Part shown: piece after piece, positions 20,093-32,475 of the stretch
Layout of the letters: each line of letters starts with the position of its first letter
Numbering within the stretch: position 1 is the stretch's first letter
The notes under the pieces: generated by a model
Told to the model about the DNA's origin: nothing
The model's input: the letters and a program-made list of their open reading frames with translations, nothing else
Database searches by the model: none
Made by a program: the position numbers and the translations under genes
DNA from: Onchidella celtica
Lineage: Eukaryota > Mollusca > Gastropoda > Systellommatophora > Onchidiidae
Reading direction: 5' to 3'
Length of the DNA: 64,000 nucleotides
Assembly: GCA_963931925.1 (NCBI GenBank)
Contig: OZ007569.1
Location: 69,189,920-69,253,919, forward strand

Positions 20093-21382
20093 TGTTACGA
20101 TTTGGGGTATGCCCTCAAATGTTACGGGGTGGTATATTATGGAATTTAGGTGTTCGACTGCATTTAATAAATATCGAGAGGTTTTACAGATTACTCTGCC
20201 ATCCCATGCCACATACACTAATAACAATTTCGTGTAAGTTATATCAAGGACCTTGTAGGGCCACAAATTTATTACTTAAAATTCCTAACAATTTCGTCTA
20301 TCTTACATATTAAAAAGACCACATCAGCAGCATCAAATGAAAATACTATAATACATAACTAGAAGTCTCCTCTAGGTTCTCAAAAGATTAGAAACTCCAT
20401 ATCATTCTGACTCATTCACAGTTTACTTAGTAATTATTTATCCTCAGGAATATAATCTGCCTACTATCTCACAAATACTATTCTTATGTCTCAGACGACA
20501 ATATTCACTCAGTAAGTTACTTATAAAGGATCAAACCGTCAAGACACACTGACGTAGTTAAAATAGATCTAGATCTGCTCTAGAATGGGCTGGCAATCCC
20601 CAGCCTCATCCAGACACACCAATTACAATTTACAAATGTGTATACCAGTCACTCATCCTAGATCTTAATTGCAAGTAAAAACATTATAGTCTTGCATTCT
20701 TTCGGTAGCACTTCTACTGGAGAAGTAAGGTCAGATTCACGTCATCGTCGAAACAGGAGGTAGGACTTACGATTAGCCCCTGACACGAGATCAGGGGAGC
20801 AGTGGACAATAGCAGTAGTTGATTTCATAATAGCTTATGGTCTCACTCCGATGTCTATCAATGGCATAGACTTGGCTTTAACAGTCTTCTGGTTCTCTCT
20901 GGCTGAACCTTAGCCGACACCCTCGCAGGATGGAATACGCTGCATGGAGTCGAGTAAACCCAAGATGGCTCCGCTTATCTTCTGCAACCCCAGCGAACTG
21001 CTCAAATTTGATTGGTGCATCCATTTCGAGCTCAGCTCACAGTCTATTAATAGTAACAGACAAAGTTAAATTACTATGTCAAAAGCGTTCGCAAAGTCTC
21101 TCCACCCTCTACGTTTTATGTACGAATTTATTCACTCCTTATTCGCCCCGTCTTTCCTTGCTAAAGTACACCCAAACCACGGGGTCGAAAACTGCACCGT
21201 CACTGATAATTTATCCATTCGTTCTATCTTGCCCCACTTTCTTTCCATCTCTAAGAAAAAGCGTTTCAAAAACCAACTGTCCACGGGAATAGTTCAAGGA
21301 CGTTTGCACTGGCCAAAATCAATGATGACATGAAATAAACAAAGCGTGACCCAGCACGGCAATTCAAATCCTAACCCTGACA
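20093..21382 (+). mobile_element. Solo LTR, family A, copy 2
   Basis: This 1290-bp block runs from TGTTACG to CCTGACA and is flanked by a perfect 5-bp duplication cccga at 20088-20092 and 21383-21387. Its sequence follows copy 1 over nearly the whole length (ATCGAGAGG, GGGCCACAAATTTATT, GCTGGCAATCCCCAGCC, CCACGGGGTCGA, CCCCACTTTCTTTCCATC). The distinct duplications show that copies 1 and 2 are separate insertions and not two ends of one element. Confidence 0.8.
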
Positions 21383-21387
21383 CCCGA

Positions 21388-22711
21388 GATTTCTTGGTTT
21401 TTCAATTTTCAGTGATTTCGTTTAGCTGAGTTTTCTTGTAAACGGCATAAAATAGTATGGCATCTTCGCTGACTGTTCATATCTCTTCATCTATGTGAAG
21501 TTCGAGGGCATATTTGTTATTTCTTTCGGGTAGCTTTAGGTTCATTCTGGCACACATTTCGTTCAAATGTAACCATGCTAATCTCTTCCAGTTTACTTTA
21601 GACTCTGTCCTAATTATGCCTTTTTATTTGTTTTATATCAAGCGAATGATGTTTCTTCATCAGTCGCCTTTGCAACCCTGCCTTTGTCCATGTGCAACTT
21701 TAGTGATGTTTCCGTTGTTTCTCTAACCTATGGATCGTCATTGTTTAACACTGGTAAAATGCTAGGTGTTTTGCATAATACATTATACGTGGACCTAGTA
21801 GTCCTAGTCCTTCATATGACTTTGTTGTAAACATGAAGGCTCTAGTAGCAGAGTTGTTAAGATCTAGCCATTCCCTGACAAATTTAGCGATGAGATCTTA
21901 AAGATGATTTATATCCTTTTTAGTGAAGGTGAAGTTTGGATAGTAGAAGTTCATCTTTTGATTGCACATTATATTGACTGCTTCAATGTTTGCGCTTGAT
22001 AGTAACAGTGTTTGGTCAATATTACAGCTAACATAAGAAACATTTGAAAAAAAAATTATGCGGTTAAATTTGCCGTTACAAAAATTCCCTCATCAAAAAA
22101 CTACAACAACAGCCATAACAAAAAACAAAACAAATCAGAACAAAAAAAAAAAAAAAACTAAAGAAACGAACAAACAAAAAGCCAAACTACAAAAAGACAC
22201 TGTCAAATGTGGGGAATCTCGGTCTCTAAAATTAAAAAGGAAGTGCTGCTGGAGGAGAGGGACAGTGCACAGCCTCCGGGTGAAGCCGAACAACAACAAC
22301 AAAACTGACTTGTATTCACTGTTCAGCAAAGTTTTCTCTATCTGGCTTTACACTGGATACTCTCCCTATCAAAACACTTCCTAAATTTAAAAAAAAAAGG
22401 CGAATATTTTGCCAGGTCTGCAGCAAAATCCGCCTGGACAATAAAAGGCCTTTCCGTTGATCAATTTCATGTTTCCTGCAAGGTGTACATTACAGCAAAT
22501 TTTTGTTATGGGCCTAGGCGGCTATGGCGTGCTTGATGTTTTCAGTCACTCAAGCAAATCTCTGTTGTTTTTCATTGAGAGACATCCGGCCCGTTCCATT
22601 CTACTTCTACTTCTAGCTAGCTGTCTTCTACAGTGCACCGGTCTTATCGTCCTGTTTTTGTCACGGTAGCAAAAACGATTCGTCATTTGTTTAATTCAAA
22701 TATGCCTTTCT
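21388..22711. other. Gene-free stretch
   Basis: There is no recognised domain. An A-rich tract lies at about 22100-22190 and a short CAA repeat near 22290. Several short open frames (21514-21726, 22457-22669) look random. Confidence 0.5.
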
Positions 22712-22906
22712 TTATTTCCCAGTCAAATAATTAATTCTTAAATTCGTTCTTGTAAGAGATCTTTGATCATCTTGTGGAAATCTGAAGAATGAAAGGCCTA
22801 GACTGTTTTGTCTTCCATTCATGCAGTTGACTGCTGAACACCACCGACTTCTAGACTCTTTCTTTCTCGCTGAATGAACATTATCAACTGGTATATCCAT
22901 ATCCAT
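22712..22906 (-). pseudogene. THAP-type zinc-finger N-terminal fragment
   Basis: The 64-residue frame starts MDMDIPVDN and contains RWCSAVNCMNGRQNS, then LGLSFFRFPQDDQR. This is the start of a C2CH THAP DNA-binding domain: C-x4-C near residues 24-29, then the typical S-F-F-R-F-P segment. The second half of the domain (the invariant Trp and C-x2-H) is absent before the stop at 22712. It could be the first exon of a THAP gene whose remaining exons lie further left on the minus strand, or a transposase-derived remnant. I see no clear GT donor right after the Phe-Pro segment, so a pseudogene is somewhat favoured. Confidence 0.5.
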
Positions 22907-25577
22907 GACTTACACCACTTGATGTTCAGCAACAAAGCTGTTTGCAACGCAAAAACGCCTGTAAATGCGCCGGTCCCCATGTTCAACACGATGGCAGCAT
23001 GCCTTTGTTTACGTTGATACGCCCCAGGCTATTTTTAGATCTCTCTGCTCGGCAGACGGAAGTGCTGGAATTGCACCGTATTGTTATACTGTGTCTCAGG
23101 TGGTTCTATTTTCTATGCATCCCTGATAATTTGCATGCTGATCTATTACAGCTGTGCACCGCGTGCCGCCTCTGCTATTAATGTACAATATTGATTCTAG
23201 CTGATAGGTAAGATTTCAGGAAATATAAAAACCACAGAAAAAAAATGTGGGCTCGCAGCAAGGCTATAGGCAAAGGCAAAATTTAGCAGAAAGAAAGTGT
23301 TGTTTGTAGCAAAGCCTTGCGTAAGAAATAATACCCAATCGATACAATGAAACGCAAACTAAAAGAGATGACAGAAAACGACTGATATTTCGGCAACAGT
23401 CTTTCTCAAGGAAAAAAAAACGAAACGAGAAAACAACAACCGAGAAAAAAATTGGAAAATTGAACAGATACAACAATCGAAGATTTCAGGAGCATGCAGT
23501 TGTAAGACTTTGCAAAAGCAAAGTGATAAAGCGCAAGGTCGATTCACTTTTTTTTTAAGCTCTGCCCGTCATTGTTTCATTTGCACCAAAGTCTGCATGT
23601 TAAGATCGTGGCAAAGTATTTATTGTCTGCCAGAATGTGAAATACTGAAAGTTTAGCTAAAAGTAATCATTTTGGTCACTTACGTAGTCCATGGTCAGTT
23701 ATCCACTAAAAATAGAAATAAACACATACATGCACTAAGCTTATTTTTAATTGCACCTTCTTGATATGTGTAAAATACCAACAGGTTAAACTTTAAATTG
23801 TGAAGTTTTAGTTAATCATGACCACCGGACAGTTAGATCATCACCTAGGGTGGGCAAAAACCAGATGAAATGGTTATACATTTTGTTACAAAAGAATTAG
23901 GAAGGCGACATACCAACTATCGGAGCGCCTGTTGTCATTTTTTCAATTCAATGAATATTTCTATCCATGCCCTTCAAAATAAAAGAAAATTGGAGATCAT
24001 TATTAATATTACAAGGAGTGTCAGGATCAGCTGGTAAAGTAGTTCATGCATCCCTTATAATTGTTGTATGCCCACCCACTTTAACTGTACAAAATCTGTT
24101 GTATTTGCATAACGTTGGTCCTGATGTATCCTGCGAGTCTGAGATCCTTTGGTTTCTCGGGGGCCTCAGCCTAAAGCTATCGGCCCCCTGTTCTTGATTG
24201 CCGTTTCTTTATTGTTTTCTTTTCTTTTCTCTCCTTGCCTTGTTGTTTTTGATTTCCTATCTTTTTCATCGCTGTCTGTAGCTGACCTCTGTTGTTTCGT
24301 TGTGTTGGTCGCCAAGAGAGGTGCAGAAGGAGGACAGAGCTAGTATTAGTGTGAAGGGAAAGTGGAGACAAGTTCCTTACCACTGTCATTTTAAGGAGTT
24401 TGATCCCTTTATTTGCCAAAACAGGCCAAGAGTTGACTATTCCTCTGGAGCCCGGGGTAAAGGCCAGGATGTAGTGGCAGTTCTGTCCTCCATTATTTAA
24501 TATTTTGGTCTACCGTCTACTTTTATTTTGACGGCCAGGGGCCTAGCGGGTCTCCAGGGTTTCCGAATTTTGATTATTTAGTTCTGGAGGCACCCAGACT
24601 AATCCAGCCGCAAAGTATACTTCAAGGATCTTTTTATTAAAATTCTGCGGTGGTTGGTCCCAGATGCAATAGGCATCTGAGACCATTTTCCTCTGCCCGT
24701 AAGGCTAGTCCGACAGAACAGGCCATCGGATCTGGCAGATTTAAAACTGCTGTTTAAAAGGAACACTATATCACACATATTCTGTATACATATATTTATT
24801 TATAGACTTAAAATATTGTTCTAATGTTTAATTTACATCTATATAAAATACGGATATCAATGTCTTTCCGCCATCCATGAGGGTACGTTTATTGTGCATC
24901 GGTACCAGCGTCACCTGACCCCCGGCACCCTCCGGCGGTCGACCTTGGCCCTTTGAGTTATCGATAGGTAATGATACTTGTATAACGTTCGCTAGGTCAC
25001 AAGGTCAGGGCTGCCAGCTGTGTGACTGTCATTATATACATTTATTTTATTCACTAGGGCCCTCTTTTGTTTTTTATTACTACTGTTTGTTAGTGACAAG
25101 ATGCCGGTCAAAGTAAATGGCTTTTTTTGTTCTCGAAATGTGATTTTTAATGCATCCCTTTCTTTTATCCTGCGAGTGTAACGATCTTTGCTAAATGAAG
25201 GACTCCCCCTATGACTTCTCTTCGGTTAATCATTCTTGAATTTCTTTTCTGCCGGTCATTACTTGACCAGAATACGATTCTACTCATAATGCACTTCCTC
25301 CCTCCTCCCTGCCCCACCCCCCCTACCCATTGGAATGCCCTTCCCGTGGGCGTGTGCAGTGCAGCCAACATTTTCTGTCTTTCTCTTTCAGAGCAAAATG
25401 TTTAAAAAGAATTAAAAAGATACGTTTCAGACATTTAATATTAAAAAGTACCTCTTCCCAGCGTACCAAACTAAAGTGTTTGAATACGTTTCTATGTGTG
25501 TGTGTTTGTGAGGAAAAGGAGGGGGCGGTTATAGCTAATGATAAGATTGGCCGACAAGATCATTACGGTCTTTCATT
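22907..25577. other. Gene-free stretch
   Basis: I recognise no gene, RNA or repeat family here. Short frames at 23967-24197, 24149-24343 and 25330-25590 lack domains and have low-complexity composition. Confidence 0.45.
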
Positions 25578-25582
25578 GATGG

Positions 25583-27055
25583 TGTCATGAACAGATTGTA
25601 TCATAAATACCCTGCGAGGTCACGACTTTAGTGAATTAGTTTTTCACGACCTTGTTGATTGTAACCAGCGTAATTTGTCCTTGAGCTGTTCTCGTGAACA
25701 ATTTGTTTTGAAACACTTTTTTCTAATAGATGGAAAGAAGGTGGGGCGAGTTAGAATAAATGTCTAGCCAGGAATGACAGAGCAGTCTTGACCCCGTGAT
25801 TTTGATGAGCGACAGAAGGGGAGATAAAAAGCAATATGCTAATTAATTTAAATACAGGAAGTTTGCACTAGGAATAGAAATCTTAGCAGATTGATAATTG
25901 TAAGAAAAGTAAGGATAGACATGTGTGTTGGTAACTAGTAAAGAACTAAATAAAAGCCGTCAAGGCTTAGAGGGAAAAACAGTGCCCCAGTTTTGGTTTG
26001 AAGAGGGAACTATATTTTTTATCACGTGATCAAAGGTTAACCGGCTGGCAAATTAGGCTTCGCGTAAGAATCGCATAAGCGCAAGCGTGCGCGCAGCACG
26101 TAGTTCTTCACTCCATGCAGATAACTCCAATCTGTGCAGGCGTCAGCGAGATTCTGCTTGAAGAATCATAATTTGTGTAATACTGTCATGTCTAGTTGAC
26201 TATAGACATTTGAGAGAGATCCATATGACTCAATTGAATATGCACACAGCTATTGTCCACCGTTCCCTGGTTTCTACACCAACGACTAATCGTAAGTGTT
26301 AAAGTCATTTGTCTGTTGATGGCTCGACGAGGAACGAGGCGAAGAGCATGACACTATTGACAGTGATCCAGTCTTGCTGCATTAGACCAGGAATGCTTGC
26401 CAATGAATGCAAAAAGGCAGAGCTGAACTCGTCTAGAGCTGGAATAGTAATTAGTGGTTGAAATACATGATTGTGAATTGTGATTCAATTGTCTGGGTGA
26501 GGCTGGGAATTGCCAGCCCATCCTAGAGTTAGATCTCTGTACTTAACTGGGCCGACGTCATTTTGTCTTTGACGGGCTCGATTCATTGTAAGCGTTAGGC
26601 ACAAGTATCTGAGATGACATTGTCTCCAGAGACCATATTAGTATGTTGATTGCCATATAGTAGGCAGACCAGATCTTAGATATATATAATTAGTACGTAG
26701 ATTATTAGTGAGTCAGAAGGATAAATGATATTATAGGAATCTAGAGCTAGACTTGTATTGAAGTATTATTGATTTTGGATTTGATGCTGCTGATGTTTGT
26801 CCTTACCACATATATCTAGTCATAATTGTTAGGGTAATTAATGTAATAAATTGTGGCCCTGCAGGTCTGATTATTGAACTTACTCAGATTGTTATTAGTA
26901 TTTGGCATGGTGTGAAAGTAGATATTAGATAAATACCTCTCGATTTAAATGCAATCATACTAACACCATCCTCCCCGATATAGGCCAGACCTATGACACT
27001 GGAGGGGACTTCTATAATTATCCCCAGAAGATCCCCCCCCCCCCCCCCCGTAACA
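25583..27055 (-). mobile_element. Solo LTR, family A, copy 3 (minus strand)
   Basis: On the minus strand the block runs from TGTTACG (followed by a G16 run) to CATGACA, 1473 bp. It is flanked by a perfect 5-bp duplication gatgg at 25578-25582 and 27056-27060. It is homologous in reverse to copies 1 and 2: TTGTGGCCCTGCAGG near 26850, GGGAATTGCCAGCCC near 26507, and GATGGAAAGAAGGTGGGGC near 25730. It is longer than the other copies and more diverged near its ends. It lies just upstream of the promoter-like block at 27165. Confidence 0.78.
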
Positions 27056-27164
27056 GATGGTATGATATTTTCAAACTGTAAACCTTGTGATGTGTAGATG
27101 GGAGTCAGCGCTGACCCGATCTGGACTATAATTGAATTTCTTTATGTGGCAGGCTGTGATCGTC

Positions 27165-27172
27165 TATAAATA
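27165..27172 (+). promoter_or_regulatory. Candidate TATA box (TATAAATA)
   Basis: This is a perfect TATAAATA. A strong splice donor follows 190 bases later (27364/27365), giving the layout of a short non-coding first exon. No coding exon can be joined to it by eye. It lies 110 bases beyond the end of solo LTR copy 3. Confidence 0.4.
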
Positions 27173-27195
27173 AGGATTGTCAACACGCGTTTCTT

Positions 27196-27364
27196 GCATG
27201 TTCCTGGGGGAAAAGGACACGCTTATCCAGCCCTCTGAGTTTTCTTGCAACCAGTGTCACTTCAATCCGCAAAAGCTGCAGTGGGAGAAATACTGAACTT
27301 GATTTCTTCATAAAGCAAGTGCCAACACGTCCACTGGGAAAATCTGTGCATTCAAGACAAACAG
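27196..27364 (+). other. Candidate non-coding first exon with consensus splice donor
   Basis: From the position about 30 bases after the TATA box to CAG|GTAAGA at 27364/27365, the sequence is moderately GC-balanced and has no long open frame. The donor is a near-perfect consensus. The nearest plus-strand coding gene is the GIMAP at 41030, whose start codon is preceded by a splice acceptor, so a long 5' UTR intron joining the two is possible. This is speculative. Confidence 0.35.
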
Positions 27365-29229
27365 GTAAGATTGTGTCTGTACTGCTATTTTATCTGTCTT
27401 TGTCCTTTACTGCAGGGTATGCTCAACTTGTGTTCCGTCACAAATACGTGATTGCCACTCTCTTTCACTGATCTATGTTTTGCATAACTTCAAAATATCA
27501 AAGCGTTCATTATGCCGTTGTTCAATTAAGAGAAGACTTTCACCTCTGGGAGATATTAGGTGCAGTTTCTCAAAAATTAAGTTTCTTGCATTGAACATTT
27601 TCGAAACCGGAATCTAACACACCTCATTGCTTTCTACAAAGTTTATTTGAAACTGTCGACCTAGCTGTGCTTTTTTGAGTCAGCATTCAATTTTCCGCAG
27701 ATTGGCTAATCCTTTAATGTGGAACATTTCCAGATTTTTCTGCCTTATAATATCCCCGTTAAAACTGACAAAACGGTCAGCCTTTTCCTTCCTTCTCTGT
27801 TTCAAAATTGTGTTTGAAATTTCGAGGACATGAATCCACTGGGACAAGGATCGGGGGCGAAATTATCGATAGAAAGCAAACTGAAAAAAAATACTTAACC
27901 ATCCTTTGAAGTCTCCAGATATAAAAAAAAGAACCCTGTCCAGATCAAACGTATGCATCTTCAGAATTTCTCGCAAAGGCGGGCTGTATGAGCGGCGCTA
28001 GGTCTTATTATATGTCGCGTGAGATTTAAAAAAAAAAATTAAATCTTTTTTAATATGTAGATTTAGAATAATTGTGCGGTGCCGTGTACAGACTAACGGG
28101 ATGCAACCAAAATAAAAGTAGCTGTTATAAAATAACCTTTCGGAAAGGTGAGAAAAGTTTGTGACTTGTTGTTAAATGGAACCTTGGTGCTGCGAATAAT
28201 TTAAAATAGTGGTTTGGGAATGTCTGCCATTTTTCCTTTTTTTTTTCCTTGAGGGGGTTTTCTTATTCCAACTCTTACTGGCAGCGGACGCATAAATCAG
28301 GATGAACTGATACTTCGCGTGCGTAGTATGCAAAAATTAGTCTGTGTGACAAGTACTATAACCCCCCCCCCCCCCCCTTTTCGCCCGGGATAAACGTACT
28401 TCCGCTCTTCTCTACGTAAACTCTGTCTCTCTCCCTCTCCCCTCCCTCACTCTTTCACACGCTCCTCTGTTGACGACAAAGAAGATCGCTGATCGAATGT
28501 CGTGTTACAGATTTCATGTAAACAGGTCACCACGCATTCCATTCTTGGGAGAGAAATCATTTATTGGGGAGCCAAGCCGTCAGATGGCCGGGAACCTTGC
28601 ACAAAAATATATACTCCTGATTTTGCTATAAATGTAAGAACCACTTTGGGCTACATTGCTTAGCGTGGCCTAAGTACACCCTGTTTGGTAACTGGGTGTA
28701 TATTGAAAGATTCCTGCTGGTTTTGAATGAAAATTAAATTCTGGTTCCAGATCCCACCGATGCCACCTCAAAATTTGAACGATTTTCAATATGTGACGAA
28801 TTCTAAGATAGCCACCATTGAAAAGGTCCGGTGTCCTTAACATTACAATTGAGAACTTCCAAAGTGTTTTTTTTTTTTTTTTTCAGTTGGAAAAAATTGA
28901 TTTTTGTAAAAAGAAGGAGAAACATATCAAAACAGACATACACACATTTGGTGCCAATTGTTTAATCTTAATTCGAACAAAACCATTTTTGAATGGGTGA
29001 GGTGTGATGCAGATGCATTAAGTCTCTAAAGACACCTACAAACTGATCACCGCCGTATCAATAGATGTGTAAGTGAGGTCATTAATGATATTCTTTCATG
29101 TCATCACTGTTTCACCAATGCCCCATTACTTCAACCATATTAAAATTCAATGGGACAATTCTCATTTTTAGGTGAATCACATCCAATTTTTTTTATTCAC
29201 CGATGAGGTAGGAAACTTGTTTTTAGTGG
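27365..29229. other. Gene-free stretch, possibly intronic
   Basis: No domain is recognised. A C16 run lies at 28362-28377 and a T-run at 28866-28883. Nothing else stands out. Confidence 0.5.
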
Positions 29230-30420
29230 TCTTCAGCTGGATTCGTCTCAGCTGCTACATCCTTAACAGGATTGCCATAGAGGTTGTCTCCTTTCGTTTG
29301 CACAACTGAATACAGGTCAGTACATTAGCTTGTGCTGCAGCTCGTTTTGCAACTGCAGCTAAACCGGTTAAGAACCTTTTTGGTGCTCTCAGCTGCATCT
29401 CCACAGACCATGTATTCACAGTGCAGAGAGCTGAAGTTTGGAAATGAGCCACCAGCAACTTTCTACGGTAACACCTGATGCTGAACGTCCAGACAATGTG
29501 CCTGATATTGTTCATAGATAGTGGAAAGCTGAGCAGATTTGGTGTGACATACCTCTTAGCTGCAATTTTCATGCTGAAAGGTGCATTTACCTCAAGGATG
29601 CCCCCGTCGCCCGATGATGCAGCAAAGCTATGAAGTGAAGCAGAATTCTATGATTTCTTCCTTTGTTTAATACGTGTTACCAACTCTTGGAAAACCAGAG
29701 AATATAACATTTTTAACTTGATAAGAACTGTATTGTTTTCAATGACAGCAAACGAGGAAACAGTGTCCCGCCCAGTGAGGACCTGGATTGGCTTCGGGGA
29801 TGCTGACAAACAGTATTAACGGACATGACATTACTGATTGGCAATAATACCTTCATGAAAGGTACTATATTGACCAGACTTCCATGCATTTCCACATGCA
29901 CGGGTGTTAGCGAGATATGGCAGTACGTCTGTGTCGTCTTAGTTGACTTTAATGTTATAATGCCCATCACTTATTTCTTGAATCATGTGATATACCACAA
30001 TAACACCAGCTTTCTCGTGATTGATAGATGTGTGCTGAATTCCACCTCCCAAATGTAATGGTTGTGGGTCTGGGCCTATGACAATGCGATGTGTATTAAC
30101 TGAATGCTACAGAGACCTCACCTGGCTGATAGTCATCCGTCTGGTTTGTTCTTAGGACTTTACAATGCAGGGGACGCGACGGCTCTTCAAAGTATTATAT
30201 TAACAAAAAAGACGATTCAGTCCTCTCTGGATGGGTGGGGGAGGGGGGCATGCAGCAGGACTTTCTACTTAGTTTGAAACACTGATCGAAAACCACATAC
30301 AGAATACGAGCATTCTCATCACAAAGGACAAGTCTCTTGACCGCTGAAGTGATAAAGTCAGACATTTTGTTTGGGGAAACTTGTCGTGGCATGGGTTCTT
30401 GGGCAGCAAGGATGTCTACA
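29230..30420 (-). pseudogene. Decayed copy of a multicopy 'DDTDV/TGCDTV' family protein
   Basis: The minus strand holds scattered, frame-broken motifs in a fixed order: ARILYVVFDQ near 30285, IVVYHMIQEISDGHYNIKV then DDTDV near 29920-30000, and LTGRDTVSSFAVIENNTVL near 29760. I recall the same order (VVFDxY..., CDDTDVFVLL, SGCDTVxxxxGIGKxTVL) in a large family of uncharacterised invertebrate and fish proteins found in many copies. The DDTDV strand looks like a metal-site motif of a nuclease-like fold, but the function is unknown. Stops and frameshifts make this copy dead. A piece of a second copy is at 37430-37690. Confidence 0.5.
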
Positions 30421-31982
30421 TCTAAAACTCCATGGTGAAATTTTCGGTAGAAATCTTACACACTTTGTTTCAACACTGGCTTGCTGGTGGATTGCATTTC
30501 CACCATTTGTCCAAAGAGAGATGACGACAGTGAGTGAGTTGTTATGAGAACAAAGTCTCTATTAGGCTACAGACGCGTGCACAGTTGAATTCAGGATCAA
30601 TATTTAGCTCAAGAGTGGAAGCCTACCATGAATCGCACAATAATGTGTTCTCACAACTACAAATAACTCTCTTTTGCCCAATATTCTACACATTGCATGC
30701 AAAAATTTCATTTTTTTTCTACCAATGAAAGAAAAGTACAATCTTTCAAATATTTACAGCTAAAAACGTAAGAAGATAAGCTATGCATTTGACGAAATTT
30801 GTTTTCTCCCTCTTGTAAATCTGTCCTTTGCACTTATGCAGTTGCATATGTGGTTACATAACTTTGCCACCGATAGTTTATCAGTTTTCTGCCAAATCAG
30901 TGTGAAAAAAAGGGGGGGGGGGCATTGAGGTTGTTTCAATGAAAAGATCTGACCAAACGCTATGCTCTTATCGAGGACAGGATGAAGCCCTGTACGAAAG
31001 GCAGGTAATAGTCTGCAGTGTACGACGCTAATGTGATCTTCTGCGAACAAATATGGCAGCATCCTCCCGCTGCAATCAAATGAAACGGCCAGTCATCTTC
31101 CCTCCGCCCCCCGCCCCCCCCCTCTTTTCTGCCAGTCATGATGGACAGACACTGCGAAACAGTTTGTCCACGATTGCGTCAGCATGTCTAGGGTCCACCA
31201 TCTTAACGAATTTTAGTGAATTTGGTGGTGAATCCTCATCTCAAGAGGTCTTTGACGACTGATCTCAGTGCCCAGCTCGCCGCAGGTTGGTCAGTTAGTT
31301 TACCGCCCTCCTGTCAGCTGGAATTCTTCCTCATTCAATATTTCCCAAGATCAAACAGTATCGTGGGCAGGATCATCGATATTCGGCATCGATGCTGTGA
31401 CGTCATGAGATGGAACATTAAATGATCGCTAGTGTTGCAGTACCGTGGGTGCCTAGTATCGGTACTTATGAAGGCATTGTTACTCATAGTAGCGAAACAC
31501 TTTGGCCTCTCATAAAAAAATCTCGACTGGCACCATTTGGCATCAAACTGAACCGACATCAATAACTATCTGACAACCTAATTCAGCAATAAAATTTTCC
31601 ATACGTCTAATCGCTAGGCTCAGATAGTTTTACATAGAAGCCACACTCGAACTATATTGCATCAATTTGAGAACAGTTTGTTGTTAGAGGTAACGATGGC
31701 ACAGCGAGCAATCAAAAGGAAAACATTTGGTAACAGATTGGTAAAACTACAGAAATTTATTACAGTGGTATTGCTTGTTCTTAGTACTCAGAATGACGGA
31801 GCAGGAGAAATGAGTGCTATAATTCTTGTATACAAAAAATGTTAGGACGTTTAGAAATTCTAAATTTATGTTCTTGAGGGATTAATGTTACAATTAACAA
31901 ATTAAAACATGTTTGTAACATCTTTCTAAGACATCTGATAATTGACTCTTTTCGCCTTGGCCCACTGTCAGCAGCTAAATAG
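30421..31982. other. Unassigned stretch
   Basis: This may include the decayed N-terminal part of the pseudogene on its left, but I see no clear motif. A G11 run lies at 30912-30922. The short frames have no recognisable domain. Confidence 0.4.
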
Positions 31983-32155
31983 TTTTTGTGCTGCATGCTT
32001 GGGCTGTGGGTATGGAGAAAGTGCCTAATCCATGGTGCACTTTCCCCCTCCCGACAGTGTTGATTTGATCCATTGGAACGACATGGTCGATACGCGTGGA
32101 ATCAACAGTGTTGCAGGAGGTGCATTCCTCCGTGTAGTCAGCCTTTAGGGGTTCA
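31983..32155 (-). mobile_element. 5' fragment of the old RTE-like family
   Basis: The segment repeats 19263-19402 with scattered substitutions (TGCATG-TTGGGCTGTG, GACAGTGTTGATTTGATCC, GGAATCAACAGTGTTGCAGG). It is a detached leader fragment of the same minus-strand element family, with no endonuclease next to it. Confidence 0.6.
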
Positions 32156-32186
32156 CCCAATTTTTTAAATAATTAATAATGAATAC

Positions 32187-32475
32187 TTTTTTTTTTTTTT
32201 GGTTGGAGATAGGGGGGGGGGGGGGATGATATGGCTGAATTTTAATCTATTAATTTTTAGTTTCAATTTTGCCCGGGCTGCGGCCTGAACGGCCTACTCT
32301 TTACGATTTCCCACTGCCAAGGTATCTTTAACATGCGCAACGTGCACACGGGGACTCCGAATTTTTCATCCTTAAATCCTAGAAGGCTAGGTAATCGATC
32401 TCACCCCGCAGTGGGATCAGTGACACGAAAATATGAGAAAAATCCCAATTGGCAACATGCCTGCACAGCCCGGGT
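32187..32475 (-). mobile_element. tRNA-derived SINE, 5'-truncated copy
   Basis: On the minus strand it keeps the core (GTTGCGCATGTTAAAGATACC), GCCCGGGC, the C-run (plus-strand G14 at 32212-32225) and an A-tail (T-run 32187-32200). It ends within the B-box stem CCCGGG, so the tRNA-like head is mostly lost. It is the most diverged of the four copies. Confidence 0.65.

Noticed and set aside
19785-20266. Ser/Leu-rich frames
   Set aside because: Pure translation of the (GA)n microsatellite.
16586-21382. One long LTR retrotransposon with LTRs at 16586 and 20093
   Set aside because: The two LTRs have different 5-bp target duplications, and the sequence between them is SINE and RTE debris, not gag-pol.
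29255-29572. 105-codon minus-strand frame as an intact gene
   Set aside because: It is one frame of the decayed DDTDV/TGCDTV family region, and its neighbours on both sides are in other frames with stops.
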